Shown in pieces: positions 23,697 to 31,229 of a stretch of 64,000 bases of DNA. The notes beneath the pieces were generated by a model. The model searched no databases, was not told the origin of the DNA, and was given only the letters and a program-made list of their open reading frames with translations. How positions within the stretch are numbered: position 1 is the first letter of the stretch; each line of letters begins with the position of its first letter. The position numbers and the translations under genes are program-made. The stretch covers positions 1 to 64,000 of the forward strand of contig OW818670.1 of assembly GCA_942493215.1 (NCBI GenBank), written 5' to 3'. The stretch comes from G942493215 sp942493215. GTDB taxonomy: Bacteria > Bacillota_I > Bacilli_A > RF39 > UBA660.

Positions 23697-24285
23697 TCTT
23701 TTTATATAATAAATAAAGGGTTGTATTAGTTGTTTCTCCTAATAATGTTCCTTTATCAACATAATCATACAATTTAATATTTAAATTGGTAACATTACAA
23801 TACCATATTTCCATTCCTGATGATCCTTGAACAATCGCGCATGTATTATAATCATCTTTATTACCAATAAATAATACTAAACCGCTTTCTAAAATAGGAA
23901 TTAAATAATGATTAACAACGGTTAATTTAGCTCCATCTTTATAAGCATCAATATTAGTAAAGACAAGATTTTCTTTAAATACTAAATCATTATCTTTAGT
24001 CTTATTTTTACCAAATGGTAAGATATCACCAAACCACTTATTATATATATTATTGAATGTTGTGAAAGAAAAATTATTTTCATACACTAATGTATAGAAA
24101 TGTTCTTTTAAACCCGGATTAACTTTTAAAACAATAAGAATAATTAAAGTTAAAACAATAGTAATTAAACATTCACTCATAAGTCTAAATAACCATTTTT
24201 TAGAGTGTTTGGGAATACTTATATTATGTATATTATGCCGTTTATTTTTAATCTTATTTCTAATGTTATCTAATTCTTGATCCAT
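23659..24285 (-). CDS. SpoIVFA-like membrane protein with degenerate LytM/M23 domain
   Basis: This 208-residue protein has an N-terminal basic cytoplasmic segment, one membrane helix near residues 35-55 and an extracytoplasmic domain. From about 115 it shows the M23 fold pattern (TVVNHYLIPILESGLVLFIG, DYNTCAIVQG, IWYCNV, YDYVDKGTLLGET) but without the His/Asp zinc ligands. This is how SpoIVFA looks. It probably anchors or inhibits the M50 protease encoded by the overlapping next gene. Synteny (mreD upstream, spoIVFB downstream) supports the call. Confidence 0.78.
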   Translation of the reverse strand: MDQELDNIRNKIKNKRHNIHNISIPKHSKKWLFRLMSECLITIVLTLIILIVLKVNPGLKEHFYTLVYENNFSFTTFNNIYNKWFGDILPFGKNKTKDNDLVFKENLVFTNIDAYKDGAKLTVVNHYLIPILESGLVLFIGNKDDYNTCAIVQGSSGMEIWYCNVTNLNIKLYDYVDKGTLLGETTNTTLYLLYKKNGEVLDYKEYIK

Positions 24286-24289
24286 ATTA

Positions 24290-24769
24290 TCACCTATAGT
24301 AGTATATGTTAATTTTTCGTTGCTTAGAACGATTAAAAATAATGAGTAATAGCATTAAATAGATAGTATTAATAAGGGCTGAACCTAAACTTTTTAACAG
24401 TAAATACCAATTAAAGATAAAATGATTACTATATAACATAAATACATAAAGAATTAATACATAAGAAACAATTGTTATCGATTCTACAATTACTGTTATC
24501 TTCCAACTATTGCGAATCTCTATCTTTTTTAAATAATAAACAATTAGAATATAAATAAGCATATTAATTAAACAAGTATGCATATAAACAACATCATATA
24601 AAAATCCTACTAGAGCTCCTATTTTAATAAGATTATTAGTATGTATCTTACTATATAATGAAGCATAAATTAACGCTATAAGAGTTAATAAAGGGTTTAA
24701 AAATGGTAATAATACACAAATAATTCCCTCGATAATAAAAGAAATAACTAATATAATAATATATTTCAT
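24290..24769 (-). CDS. mreD: rod shape-determining protein MreD
   Basis: This 159-residue, almost entirely hydrophobic protein has five to six membrane helices and the MreD pattern (FIIEGIICVLLPFLNPLLTLIALIYASL, GALVGFLYDVVY). It forms part of the elongasome with MreC. It follows mreC by two bases. MreB and MinCD, which flank mreCD in B. subtilis, are absent here. Confidence 0.82.
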   Translation of the reverse strand: MKYIIILVISFIIEGIICVLLPFLNPLLTLIALIYASLYSKIHTNNLIKIGALVGFLYDVVYMHTCLINMLIYILIVYYLKKIEIRNSWKITVIVESITIVSYVLILYVFMLYSNHFIFNWYLLLKSLGSALINTIYLMLLLIIFNRSKQRKINIYYYR

Positions 24770-24771
24770 AG

Positions 24772-25539
24772 CTATTTCCTCTTTAAGACTGATACAAAAG
24801 AAATATTACTATAATCAACACTTGGTGCTACTTCTAAAATACGAGATAATCCAAAACTATCATAAGTTATCTTTTTAACTGTTCCAATCATTAAACCTTT
24901 GGTAAATATTTCACTTAAACCCGTTGTCATAACAACATCACCTACTTTAATACTATCTAAATTAGAAATACCTTCAATAATAAAGACTCTTCCTTTATCA
25001 TTATAATAGGATAAAACCCCATAAATATTTTGGTTAACTAAAACTGATAATTTTATATTATTCGTAAGTAATTTAACTGTACTTGTATGTGGTGTTACTG
25101 ATACTATTTTACCAACTAAACCTGATCCATTAATAACCGCTAAATCATTTGTTAAACCATCACTACCACCTTTATCAATAAGGATGGTATTATACCATTC
25201 AAAGTCTTTGCGACTAATAATCGTGGCATTTACCATATCATAATCAGCAATTAAAGACTCTACTTTAAGTAAGGCTTGTAATTCTTTTATCTCATTCTTT
25301 AAGGCTTCATTTTGAGTACTTAAAGTTTTATCATTTGAAGAAATAATCTGTTTATTATCACTTATAAAAAGCTTGGCTATTAAGCGATATGGTTCTTTGA
25401 GTATTGTATCCCAAATATTTATATGATACTCCGATTGTCCTACATAACCGGCTAATAAGAAGGCTAATATAAATAACGTTACTAAAAGTGATATAACTAC
25501 TTTTTTATTTCTTTTTAACTGATTATACCAGTGCCTCAT
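24772..25539 (-). CDS. mreC: rod shape-determining protein MreC
   Basis: This 255-residue protein has one N-terminal membrane helix (residues 14-30) and a short coiled coil near 70-95 (LKNEIKELQALLKV). The periplasmic-type double beta-barrel has the characteristic VNATIISRKDFEWYNTILIDKGGSDGL and GLVGKIVSVTPHTSTVKLLT. It scaffolds peptidoglycan elongation enzymes. The start ATG overlaps the radC stop (ATGA), indicating coupled translation. Confidence 0.92.
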   Translation of the reverse strand: MRHWYNQLKRNKKVVISLLVTLFILAFLLAGYVGQSEYHINIWDTILKEPYRLIAKLFISDNKQIISSNDKTLSTQNEALKNEIKELQALLKVESLIADYDMVNATIISRKDFEWYNTILIDKGGSDGLTNDLAVINGSGLVGKIVSVTPHTSTVKLLTNNIKLSVLVNQNIYGVLSYYNDKGRVFIIEGISNLDSIKVGDVVMTTGLSEIFTKGLMIGTVKKITYDSFGLSRILEVAPSVDYSNISFVSVLKRK

Positions 25540-26222
25540 AATAAACCACTTTCAAAGAAACTATAATAATTATCACTACCTATAATAATATGATCAACCA
25601 TCTTTATTCCTAGGATATTACCTGCTTCTTGAAGGGATACTGTTATGTTTTTATCCTCACCACTCGGGGTAATATTACCACTAGGGTGATTATGAATACA
25701 TACAATTGAAGAGGCACTAAGTAGATAGGCTTCTTTATATATCTCTCTAGGATGAACAACACTAAAATTTAAAGTCCCAATAAATAACAATTTTTCCCCT
25801 ATTACTCTTTTAGCATTATCTAAATATAAACAATAAAAGTATTCTTGATATTTATCTTTAAAAATACTTTTATAATAATCATAGACAATCTTCGCATTAT
25901 TAACTTTTAAACCTTTAATCGTACTTACTTCATTATTAATTCTTTTACCTAATTCAATAGACGCCAGAATAGTACAGGCTTTTGATGGACCAATTCCTTT
26001 TATTTTAATTAATTGCATATAATTAATGCTTTTTAAAGCTTCTATCTTAGTAATACTAGCCATAATCGTAGTTGCTAACATCTTGGAAGAAAACATCTTG
26101 GTACCTGATTTAAGTAGGATAGCTAATAATTCCTCATTAGTTAGTTTATCAACTCCATAATTAATAAGTCGTTCATAAGGACGATCTAATATAGGTATAT
26201 CTTTTATCCGAACATTATTCAA
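25536..26222 (-). CDS. radC: RadC family JAB/MPN-domain protein
   Basis: This 228-residue protein has an N-terminal helix-hairpin-helix part (IKGIGPSKACTILASIELG) and a C-terminal MPN domain with the JAMM metal motif HNHPSGNITPSGED. The biochemical role of RadC is unsettled despite its name. It lies just upstream of mreC as in B. subtilis (ysxA) and overlaps the SPOR-like gene by eight bases. Confidence 0.92.
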   Translation of the reverse strand: MNNVRIKDIPILDRPYERLINYGVDKLTNEELLAILLKSGTKMFSSKMLATTIMASITKIEALKSINYMQLIKIKGIGPSKACTILASIELGKRINNEVSTIKGLKVNNAKIVYDYYKSIFKDKYQEYFYCLYLDNAKRVIGEKLLFIGTLNFSVVHPREIYKEAYLLSASSIVCIHNHPSGNITPSGEDKNITVSLQEAGNILGIKMVDHIIIGSDNYYSFFESGLL

Positions 26223-26673
26223 CTAAAACCAACTCCTCATATTTTGCTAAAACTTGACTACATATTGCTTTGATTGTATCTTTATCATCAGTTGCTTTTA
26301 ACAGACTATCATATTGCTTTAATATTGCCATAAAAGCTTCATTATCAATGTTATACTCTTTTACATAAATACTATACCCTAGTGAAGTAAAATAATCCTT
26401 TATTTTCTTTAAAGAATCAGGATCTTCTGTAATAGCAATATAAACATAATACTTATTATCAATTACTTCATATATATAATTAAATTTATCCGTAACATTA
26501 TTTTTCATATTCTCTTCTGAAGAATATACTCCTTGTTGAATAAAATATATTTTATCTTTACTATTAAAAACAGTATTAGTAAGATTAATACCATCATATT
26601 GTTTAATTAGAAACATTCCCATAAATATTCCTACGACCAACGCTATTGTTAATGGAACTAAATATTTTTTCAT
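26215..26673 (-). CDS. SPOR-domain-like membrane protein, probable SpoIIB counterpart
   Basis: This 152-residue protein has an N-terminal membrane anchor (residues 4-22). Its extracytoplasmic domain has the beta-alpha-beta pattern of SPOR domains (IYFIQQGVYSSEENMKN, then YYVYIAITED and LKKIKDYFTSLGYSIYVKEY). SPOR domains bind denuded glycan strands at septa. In B. subtilis spoIIB, a SPOR protein, lies upstream of maf and radC, so the position supports orthology. Similarity is weak, and a general septal function is equally possible. Confidence 0.68.
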   Translation of the reverse strand: MKKYLVPLTIALVVGIFMGMFLIKQYDGINLTNTVFNSKDKIYFIQQGVYSSEENMKNNVTDKFNYIYEVIDNKYYVYIAITEDPDSLKKIKDYFTSLGYSIYVKEYNIDNEAFMAILKQYDSLLKATDDKDTIKAICSQVLAKYEELVLVE

Positions 26674-26773
26674 TCTATCACCACTATTATTATCTACTAT
26701 TAAATAGTCTTATTTTGTCATAAAAAGGAAATATTATTTTATTTCATAAATTTGTTTTTTTAACTTAAAATTC

Positions 26774-26802
26774 TTGCATTATAAGGCTTAATATGATATT
26801 AT
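26774..26802 (+). promoter_or_regulatory. promoter of the CAT-anticodon tRNA gene
   Basis: TTGCAT (26774-26779), 17 bases, TATTAT (26797-26802), 12 bases before the tRNA. Confidence 0.65.
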
Positions 26803-26813
26803 TATTAGCAGAT

Positions 26814-26890
26814 GGACCTTTAGCTCAGTTGGTTAGAGCATCCGGCTCATAACCGGGCGGTCGTAGGTTCGAGTCCTACAAGGTCCACCA
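26814..26890 (+). tRNA. tRNA with CAT anticodon, probably tRNA-Ile2 (lysidine type)
   Basis: This is a 77-base cloverleaf. The acceptor stem is GGACCTT/AAGGTCC with encoded CCA. The D arm is AGCTCAGTTGGTTAGAGC, the anticodon loop CTCATAA gives CAT, and the T arm is GTAGG TTCGAGT CCTAC. The GGACCTTTAGCTCAG start and the CTCATAA loop resemble Firmicute tRNA-Ile(CAU), in which C34 is changed to lysidine, more than elongator or initiator tRNA-Met. The amino acid is therefore an inference. The 3' end is duplicated at 27740. Confidence 0.9.
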
Positions 26891-26911
26891 TTAAGAAATA
26901 TGGGATTACAG
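26872..26911 (+). repeat. direct repeat copy 1 (tRNA 3' end plus downstream flank)
   Basis: This 40-base segment spans the last 19 bases of the tRNA and the first 21 after it. It is repeated without mismatch at 27740-27779. After a two-base difference, the next 17 bases also match. This is the layout expected of attachment sites for an element integrated at a tRNA 3' end. Confidence 0.85.
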
Positions 26912-26927
26912 AGATGTAATCTTTTTT
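26904..26927 (+). terminator. terminator after the CAT tRNA (cassette terminator copy 1)
   Basis: GATTACA, loop GAGA, TGTAATC and six Ts. Confidence 0.85.
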
Positions 26928-26939
26928 CTTTTGTAGAAA

Positions 26940-26967
26940 TTGCAAATATAAATATTTATGTTATAAT
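26940..26967 (+). promoter_or_regulatory. promoter of cassette gene 1
   Basis: TTGCAA (26940-26945), 16 bases, TATAAT (26962-26967) with extended TGT. It has the same boxes and spacing as the promoter at 27807-27834. Confidence 0.65.
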
Positions 26968-26994
26968 ATAGCCATTTATTGAGGGGACGATATT

Positions 26995-27645
26995 TTGATA
27001 GATTTAAATAATGCTTTTTTTCATGGATTACGTGGCCATGATATTATTGATGTTGATAGAAAAAGTCTAGAGAGATTGCAATGGATTTTAAAAAATGGTG
27101 CTATATTATCTAGAGAAAGACAAATTCAAATCAATGGGAAGAGTTTGGACTCATTTAGTATGTGGAGAGAAGAAGATGCAACTTTTAAAGGAAAAGAAAA
27201 AACAAATTATAACGGCAATAGTTTTATATCCATTTGTGTTAAGGATGATATGACCCCAGGTTATAATAATGGTTATGAGCTCTACGCAAAAACTGGAATA
27301 AGTATAATCTTGAGTCAAGACTTACTCAAATTTATAGAATATAGAACTAATATTGGTATGTCAAAAGAATACCAAATAGTTGATTTTATACCAAGTATTT
27401 ATTTCATTGGTATTGGAATTCCATATTACTATAGTGTTGAAGAAACAATTAAATACTATGATAATTCAATATCAAAAGAAAACATTGAGGACCGACTTAG
27501 ACAGGATTATCAGATTGCAAGCAAAATAAGAGAACTTCTAGCCATTTATGGCTATAATTTGCCGATTATTAGTGTAATTACTGGCGAGGAAATACCATCC
27601 ATTGATGAAATCTTACATAAATCTCATAAACAACCATGCAAGTAG
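26995..27645 (+). CDS. hypothetical cassette protein 1
   Basis: This 216-residue soluble protein starts at TTG 26995, eight bases after GAGGGG. I do not recognise the family with certainty. The opening FFHGLRGHD...RLQWILKNGAILSR followed by NYNGNSFISIC resembles the start of ADP-ribosyltransferase-fold proteins (a YHGT-like His, then an ILxxG element). The rest (TGISIILS, YFIGIGIPYYYSVEE, a C-terminal helical part) would fit a compact mixed domain. Enzymatic activity is not established. It lies alone between the two copies of the tRNA-end repeat, with its own promoter, and looks like accessory cargo. Confidence 0.6.
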   Translation: MIDLNNAFFHGLRGHDIIDVDRKSLERLQWILKNGAILSRERQIQINGKSLDSFSMWREEDATFKGKEKTNYNGNSFISICVKDDMTPGYNNGYELYAKTGISIILSQDLLKFIEYRTNIGMSKEYQIVDFIPSIYFIGIGIPYYYSVEETIKYYDNSISKENIEDRLRQDYQIASKIRELLAIYGYNLPIISVITGEEIPSIDEILHKSHKQPCK

Positions 27646-27739
27646 ATTATTACAAGCAAAAAAACATTTTTAATAATTAATTAAAAAGCCTAATTGTATA
27701 ATAAAGTACACGTCAGAAAAACTGTCTTTTTTAAACTAA

Positions 27740-27779
27740 AGTCCTACAAGGTCCACCATTAAGAAATATGGGATTACAG
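27740..27779 (+). repeat. direct repeat copy 2 of the tRNA 3' end
   Basis: Identical over 40 bases to 26872-26911. Here the tRNA fragment stands alone with no tRNA body upstream, so it is a remnant or attachment-site copy and not a functional tRNA. Confidence 0.85.
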
Positions 27780-27795
27780 CAATGTAATCTTTTTT
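27772..27795 (+). terminator. terminator after cassette gene 1 (cassette terminator copy 2)
   Basis: GATTACA, loop GCAA, TGTAATC and six Ts. The stem is identical to the copies at 26904 and 28524; only the loop differs. Confidence 0.85.
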
Positions 27796-27806
27796 CTTCA
27801 GTAAAT

Positions 27807-27834
27807 TTGCAAACACTATTTTCTATGTTATAAT
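27807..27834 (+). promoter_or_regulatory. promoter of cassette gene 2
   Basis: TTGCAA, 16 bases, TATAAT with extended TGT. Confidence 0.65.
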
Positions 27835-27861
27835 ATAAACATTTATTTTGGAGATGATAAT

Positions 27862-28509
27862 ATGGAATATAAAGGGTCAATTCCAATCATTGGTGATAAT
27901 AGATATAATGGTTTGTATCATAAACCAGCTTTAGATATTTTGCGAATAGAATATTATAAATATTTTGGTAAAGATTTAAGCATTAACGAAAAAACAGATG
28001 ACAACGTGATGTTTTATAATAACATATCCGAATTCGCATGCAAATATTTACTACGTGGGCCTATTTCTTCTATTATAATGCTAGATAATGACAGGTCGAT
28101 ACCGCAAAAAGATACGTCATTAAATTGGAAATTAGAATCAAGAATATTAAATGATCCACTATTTTCAGTATATTTCGAATATATGAAAGCTTCTTTAGTA
28201 GCAATGAATGGTTTGAGATTTAACTTTATTTATAGTCATAATAACTTTGATAGCTACTATTTATCTTACATTCCTGTTGGGGAAGATAAACCTTCTTTAT
28301 TTGAAATAGAGAATTTTTTAAGAGCTTTTATGGATAAATCTTATGTTAATGTTATATGGTTAGATAATGAACTACTTGCTAAATCTGATGGTAAAGATAA
28401 GATTGTATCTAGAATTAAACTCGCACATGAAGAAATTAGTGAATTAACTGGAATAGATTGTGAAAAACATAATGAGGAATTATTAAGAAAAAAACTAACT
28501 TTATTTTAA
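27862..28509 (+). CDS. hypothetical cassette protein 2
   Basis: This 215-residue soluble protein starts at ATG 27862 with GGAGATGATAAT upstream. It is not recognised and is not similar to cassette protein 1, though both have the same length and the same upstream repeat-terminator-promoter arrangement. It has no signal peptide or membrane segment. Two tracts look structured: SIPIIGDNRYNGLYHKPALDILRIEYYKYFG at the start and LRFNFIYSHNNFDSYYLSYIPVGED in the middle. The C-terminal 50 residues are charged and helical. Single-gene accessory cargo is the best description. Confidence 0.6.
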   Translation: MEYKGSIPIIGDNRYNGLYHKPALDILRIEYYKYFGKDLSINEKTDDNVMFYNNISEFACKYLLRGPISSIIMLDNDRSIPQKDTSLNWKLESRILNDPLFSVYFEYMKASLVAMNGLRFNFIYSHNNFDSYYLSYIPVGEDKPSLFEIENFLRAFMDKSYVNVIWLDNELLAKSDGKDKIVSRIKLAHEEISELTGIDCEKHNEELLRKKLTLF

Positions 28510-28523
28510 TTTAATTAATATGG

Positions 28524-28547
28524 GATTACAATAATGTAATCTTTTTT
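28524..28547 (+). terminator. terminator after cassette gene 2 (cassette terminator copy 3)
   Basis: GATTACA, loop ATAA, TGTAATC and six Ts. It is preceded by AATATGG, as in the other two copies, but the tRNA end is missing here. Confidence 0.85.
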
Positions 28548-28601
28548 CTTGCCCTATATATTTTTTTATTAGTGGTATAATAATGTTAGGATGGTGATTA
28601 T

Positions 28602-29555
28602 ATGAAAGTATTATTAACAGGAGCAGCTGGTAGTATCGGATTAGAAACACTAAAACAATTAGTTAAAAAGAAATATGACATTACCATATTAGAACTTTTT
28701 AACAAAAGAACTGAAAAGCGATTAAAACCTTTTCAGAAAATAATCAACATTGTTTATGGATCTATCAATAATAAACATTTAGTAACTAAATTAGTTAAGA
28801 AAAATGATATTATTATTCATTTAGCTGCTATTATCCCCCCATTAGCAGATAAGAATCCAGAACTTACTAGAGAAGTTAATTTTTATGGAACACTTAATAT
28901 TGTTGAAGCTATTAGAAAACAATTAAAGAAACCATTCTTAGTATATGCTTCTTCGATAAGTGTTTATGGTGATCGTCTTAATAATCCTATTATCTCTATT
29001 GATGATCCCCTTAAACCAAGTCCTGGTGATTATTACGCCGAAACGAAGATTGCAGCTGAACAACTAATTAGAAATGCTAAAATACCATATACAATATTTC
29101 GTTTAACCGGTATTATGGGAAAGCCGGAAATAGATCCTTTAATGTTTCATATGCCCCTAAATACAAAAATTGAGATTGCTAGTAATATTGACACCGGAAT
29201 AGCATTTGCGAATGCTACAGAGCATTTAAATGAGTTACAGGGGCATATTTTTAACCTTGGTGGTGGTGAAAAGTGTCGAACTACCTATCGCCAATTTTTA
29301 AAAAGAATGTTAGAAATATATGGCTTTAATTTCCATGATTTTAGAGTATCCAATTTTGCTAAAAAAAACTTTCATTGTGGATATTATACTGATAGTTATA
29401 AACTAAATGATATTCTACATTTTCAAAATGATTCTTTAAGTACTTATTATCAAAGAATAGAGAATGATACTAAAAAGTCTATTCGCTTCTTCTCAAAAAT
29501 ATTTAGCAAAGTAATTATTTATTTTTTAGAAAAAAAGATTGTAAACCCATCATAA
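28602..29555 (+). CDS. NAD-dependent epimerase/dehydratase (extended SDR)
   Basis: This 317-residue Rossmann-fold enzyme has the dinucleotide motif LLTGAAGSIGLET at the start and IIHLAAIIPP at about 75. The catalytic Tyr-Lys pair is YYAETKIAAEQ near 145, with the preceding Ser in YASSISVYG. The family changes nucleotide-sugar or related substrates; the substrate here is not predictable. A consensus TATAAT lies at 28576-28581. It is the third unit in the row after the CAT tRNA. Confidence 0.85.
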   Translation: MKVLLTGAAGSIGLETLKQLVKKKYDITILELFNKRTEKRLKPFQKIINIVYGSINNKHLVTKLVKKNDIIIHLAAIIPPLADKNPELTREVNFYGTLNIVEAIRKQLKKPFLVYASSISVYGDRLNNPIISIDDPLKPSPGDYYAETKIAAEQLIRNAKIPYTIFRLTGIMGKPEIDPLMFHMPLNTKIEIASNIDTGIAFANATEHLNELQGHIFNLGGGEKCRTTYRQFLKRMLEIYGFNFHDFRVSNFAKKNFHCGYYTDSYKLNDILHFQNDSLSTYYQRIENDTKKSIRFFSKIFSKVIIYFLEKKIVNPS

Positions 29556-29568
29556 TTACAATATTTTT
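29538..29568 (+). terminator. terminator of the epimerase gene
   Basis: ATTGTAA (29538-29544), an 11-base loop holding the stop codon, TTACAAT (29556-29562) and a T run. Confidence 0.65.
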
Positions 29569-29588
29569 AATAAATGAAGTATAAAATA

Positions 29589-29617
29589 TTGAAATAAATA
29601 ATATTTTATTGTATAAT
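29589..29617 (+). promoter_or_regulatory. promoter of tRNA-Leu
   Basis: TTGAAA (29589-29594), 17 bases, TATAAT (29612-29617), 31 bases before the tRNA. Confidence 0.75.
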
Positions 29618-29648
29618 TAATTCACGTGCTTAATTAAAGCACTAATGT

Positions 29649-29733
29649 GCAGGTGTGGCGAAATTGGTAGACGCACTAGACTTAGGATCTAGCGCCGTGA
29701 GGTATGTGGGTTCGAGTCCCTTCACCTGCACCA
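29649..29733 (+). tRNA. tRNA-Leu (anticodon TAG)
   Basis: This 85-base class II tRNA has the acceptor stem GCAGGTG/CACCTGC with encoded CCA. The anticodon loop CTTAGGA gives TAG at 29683-29685, followed by the long variable arm (CGCCGTGAGGTATG) and T loop TTCGAGT. Confidence 0.97.
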
Positions 29734-29744
29734 ATATAGAAATC

Positions 29745-29769
29745 AAAAAAGCAATTAATTTGCTTTTTT
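29745..29769. terminator. terminator of tRNA-Leu
   Basis: AAAAAAGCAA and TTGCTTTTTT form a 10-bp stem with a 5-base loop. Confidence 0.85.
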
Positions 29770-29815
29770 ATTTACTTTTATATATAATACTATTAATAGT
29801 AAAGGAGGATAGAAA

Positions 29816-30286
29816 ATGAATGAAGAAGAATGCTGTCCTAGGATTGATGTTGAAAAGTGGGATAATAAATTATTAGAATGGAATAATAAACATTTTATTG
29901 CTGGAAAAGTTAAAACATTTATGCATATGCCACTTAATTTCGGTAAAGTCATCCAAAATCTTGACAAATTAGCTAGAGAAGCTGGCGCTACTATGGAGGA
30001 TTCTTTGTGTTTATCTGATCATACATCTAAATGGAATATGGATATCCTATTAGCTGTCGATAAAGAGATTAATGGAGCTAATAATATAACCCTTAATGGA
30101 AAGTTCTATAGTAAGGTATATGAAGGAGCATTTAAAGATACTGGTAAATGGTGTGATGATTTTAAAAATGTTGTTAAAGAAAAAAATTGGGAAATAAAAA
30201 AGTGGTATATGTGGTATACTACTTGTCCTAAATGTGCTAAAAAATATGGAAAGAACTATGTTGTTGTAATTGCCGAAATAAATTAA
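29816..30286 (+). CDS. conserved uncharacterised protein (possibly GyrI-like)
   Basis: This 156-residue cytoplasmic protein has AAAGGAGG before the start. I recognise the pattern (ECCPRIDVEKWD, FMHMPLNFGKV, LCLSDHTSKWNMD, FYSKVYEGAFKDTGKW, then WYTTCPKCAKKYGKNYVVVIAEI) as one found widely in Firmicutes. It is often annotated vaguely as a hydrolase or GyrI-like protein. The CPKC motif and the N-terminal CC could hold metal or a disulfide. No function is claimed. Confidence 0.7.
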   Translation: MNEEECCPRIDVEKWDNKLLEWNNKHFIAGKVKTFMHMPLNFGKVIQNLDKLAREAGATMEDSLCLSDHTSKWNMDILLAVDKEINGANNITLNGKFYSKVYEGAFKDTGKWCDDFKNVVKEKNWEIKKWYMWYTTCPKCAKKYGKNYVVVIAEIN

Positions 30287-30297
30287 TAAGGCATTAA

Positions 30298-30318
30298 AAA
30301 AGCTCTATAAGAGCTTTT
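30298..30318. terminator. bidirectional terminator between convergent genes
   Basis: AAAAGCTC, TATAA loop, GAGCTTTT. Confidence 0.75.
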
Positions 30319-30319
30319 A

Positions 30320-31126
30320 TTATGCTGCAAATTCTAATTCTTCCTCGTCTTCTTTAGCATTTAATAATTCATATTCACAACTATGAATATAACCATTTAG
30401 TCCTGATGGTATAATTTGACCATCCTCCATACATTGAAAAATATGGCATATCTTACAATATTGACTAGGGTTATAAAAAACACGCATATCATAATCATTA
30501 AATACTTCCTGAATATTACCTGTCATCTCCATTTTTACCCATTTTAATTGACCATCTATTTCTTTTCTTTCATAATATATTATATCATCAATTATAAAAG
30601 GCTTTTTAACATCAGAAGTATCTAAATGAGTACATAACCCCTCCATTGAAGGATTATCATAAGTAATAGTCTCAGATGTAACTCTAATAATATAACCAAT
30701 ATTAGCATCATGCAAAGTATTATTTTGTCCCATTGTATTACCAGGAGCCTTTGCATAAGCATTTCGTATATCATCTAAAGATTCTATATTATTAGGATCT
30801 TCTTCAGCTATTAGTTTAATCTTTGATTTACCACGTAATAAGTTCTGAAAATAAATTAATTTTTCACCTATAATTTCTTCAATCGTTTTTTCGTCATCTT
30901 TTTCTAACGCTCCATTTATATCATGAATAATTGAATTTCCTGTTTCTGATAATATTTTCTTTTGAGACTTTAAACTATTAATAATATCTAATAAATATGC
31001 TGTCAATGATTCATCTTTTATATATTTTAATAGAGAAGATAAATACTCGATGTATTCATCAGAACTCTCACCTAGTTTACGATTTCTAATTTCAAAGACA
31101 TTTTTATTTTCACTTTCATTAAACAT
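30320..31126 (-). CDS. hypothetical protein
   Basis: This 268-residue acidic protein was not recognised. The first 120 residues are helical (IEYLSSLLKYIKDESLTAYLLDII). The second half looks beta-rich, with IGYIIRVTSETITYDN and YERKEIDGQLKWVKMEMTG. It contains Cys in YCKICHIFQC near residue 230 that might bind metal. No signal peptide or membrane helix. It is transcribed alone, with AGGGATGG upstream, and has no informative neighbours. Confidence 0.55.
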   Translation of the reverse strand: MFNESENKNVFEIRNRKLGESSDEYIEYLSSLLKYIKDESLTAYLLDIINSLKSQKKILSETGNSIIHDINGALEKDDEKTIEEIIGEKLIYFQNLLRGKSKIKLIAEEDPNNIESLDDIRNAYAKAPGNTMGQNNTLHDANIGYIIRVTSETITYDNPSMEGLCTHLDTSDVKKPFIIDDIIYYERKEIDGQLKWVKMEMTGNIQEVFNDYDMRVFYNPSQYCKICHIFQCMEDGQIIPSGLNGYIHSCEYELLNAKEDEEELEFAA

Positions 31127-31193
31127 AATTTAACCATCCCTATTCCCCTATTTTATATATGTAATATACCATTTTTTTATTATAAAGTCAAAT

Positions 31194-31226
31194 AAAGATT
31201 CTACTTTTAAAGGTAGAATCTTTTTT
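31194..31226. terminator. terminator after the FxLYD-like gene
   Basis: GATTCTAC and GTAGAATC with a hairpin loop between, flanked by AAA and T runs on both sides. Confidence 0.75.
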
Positions 31227-31229
31227 AAA

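Noticed and set aside
27740..27762. Possible second tRNA
   Set aside because: Only the 3' end of the CAT tRNA is present; there is no acceptor partner, D arm or anticodon arm upstream.
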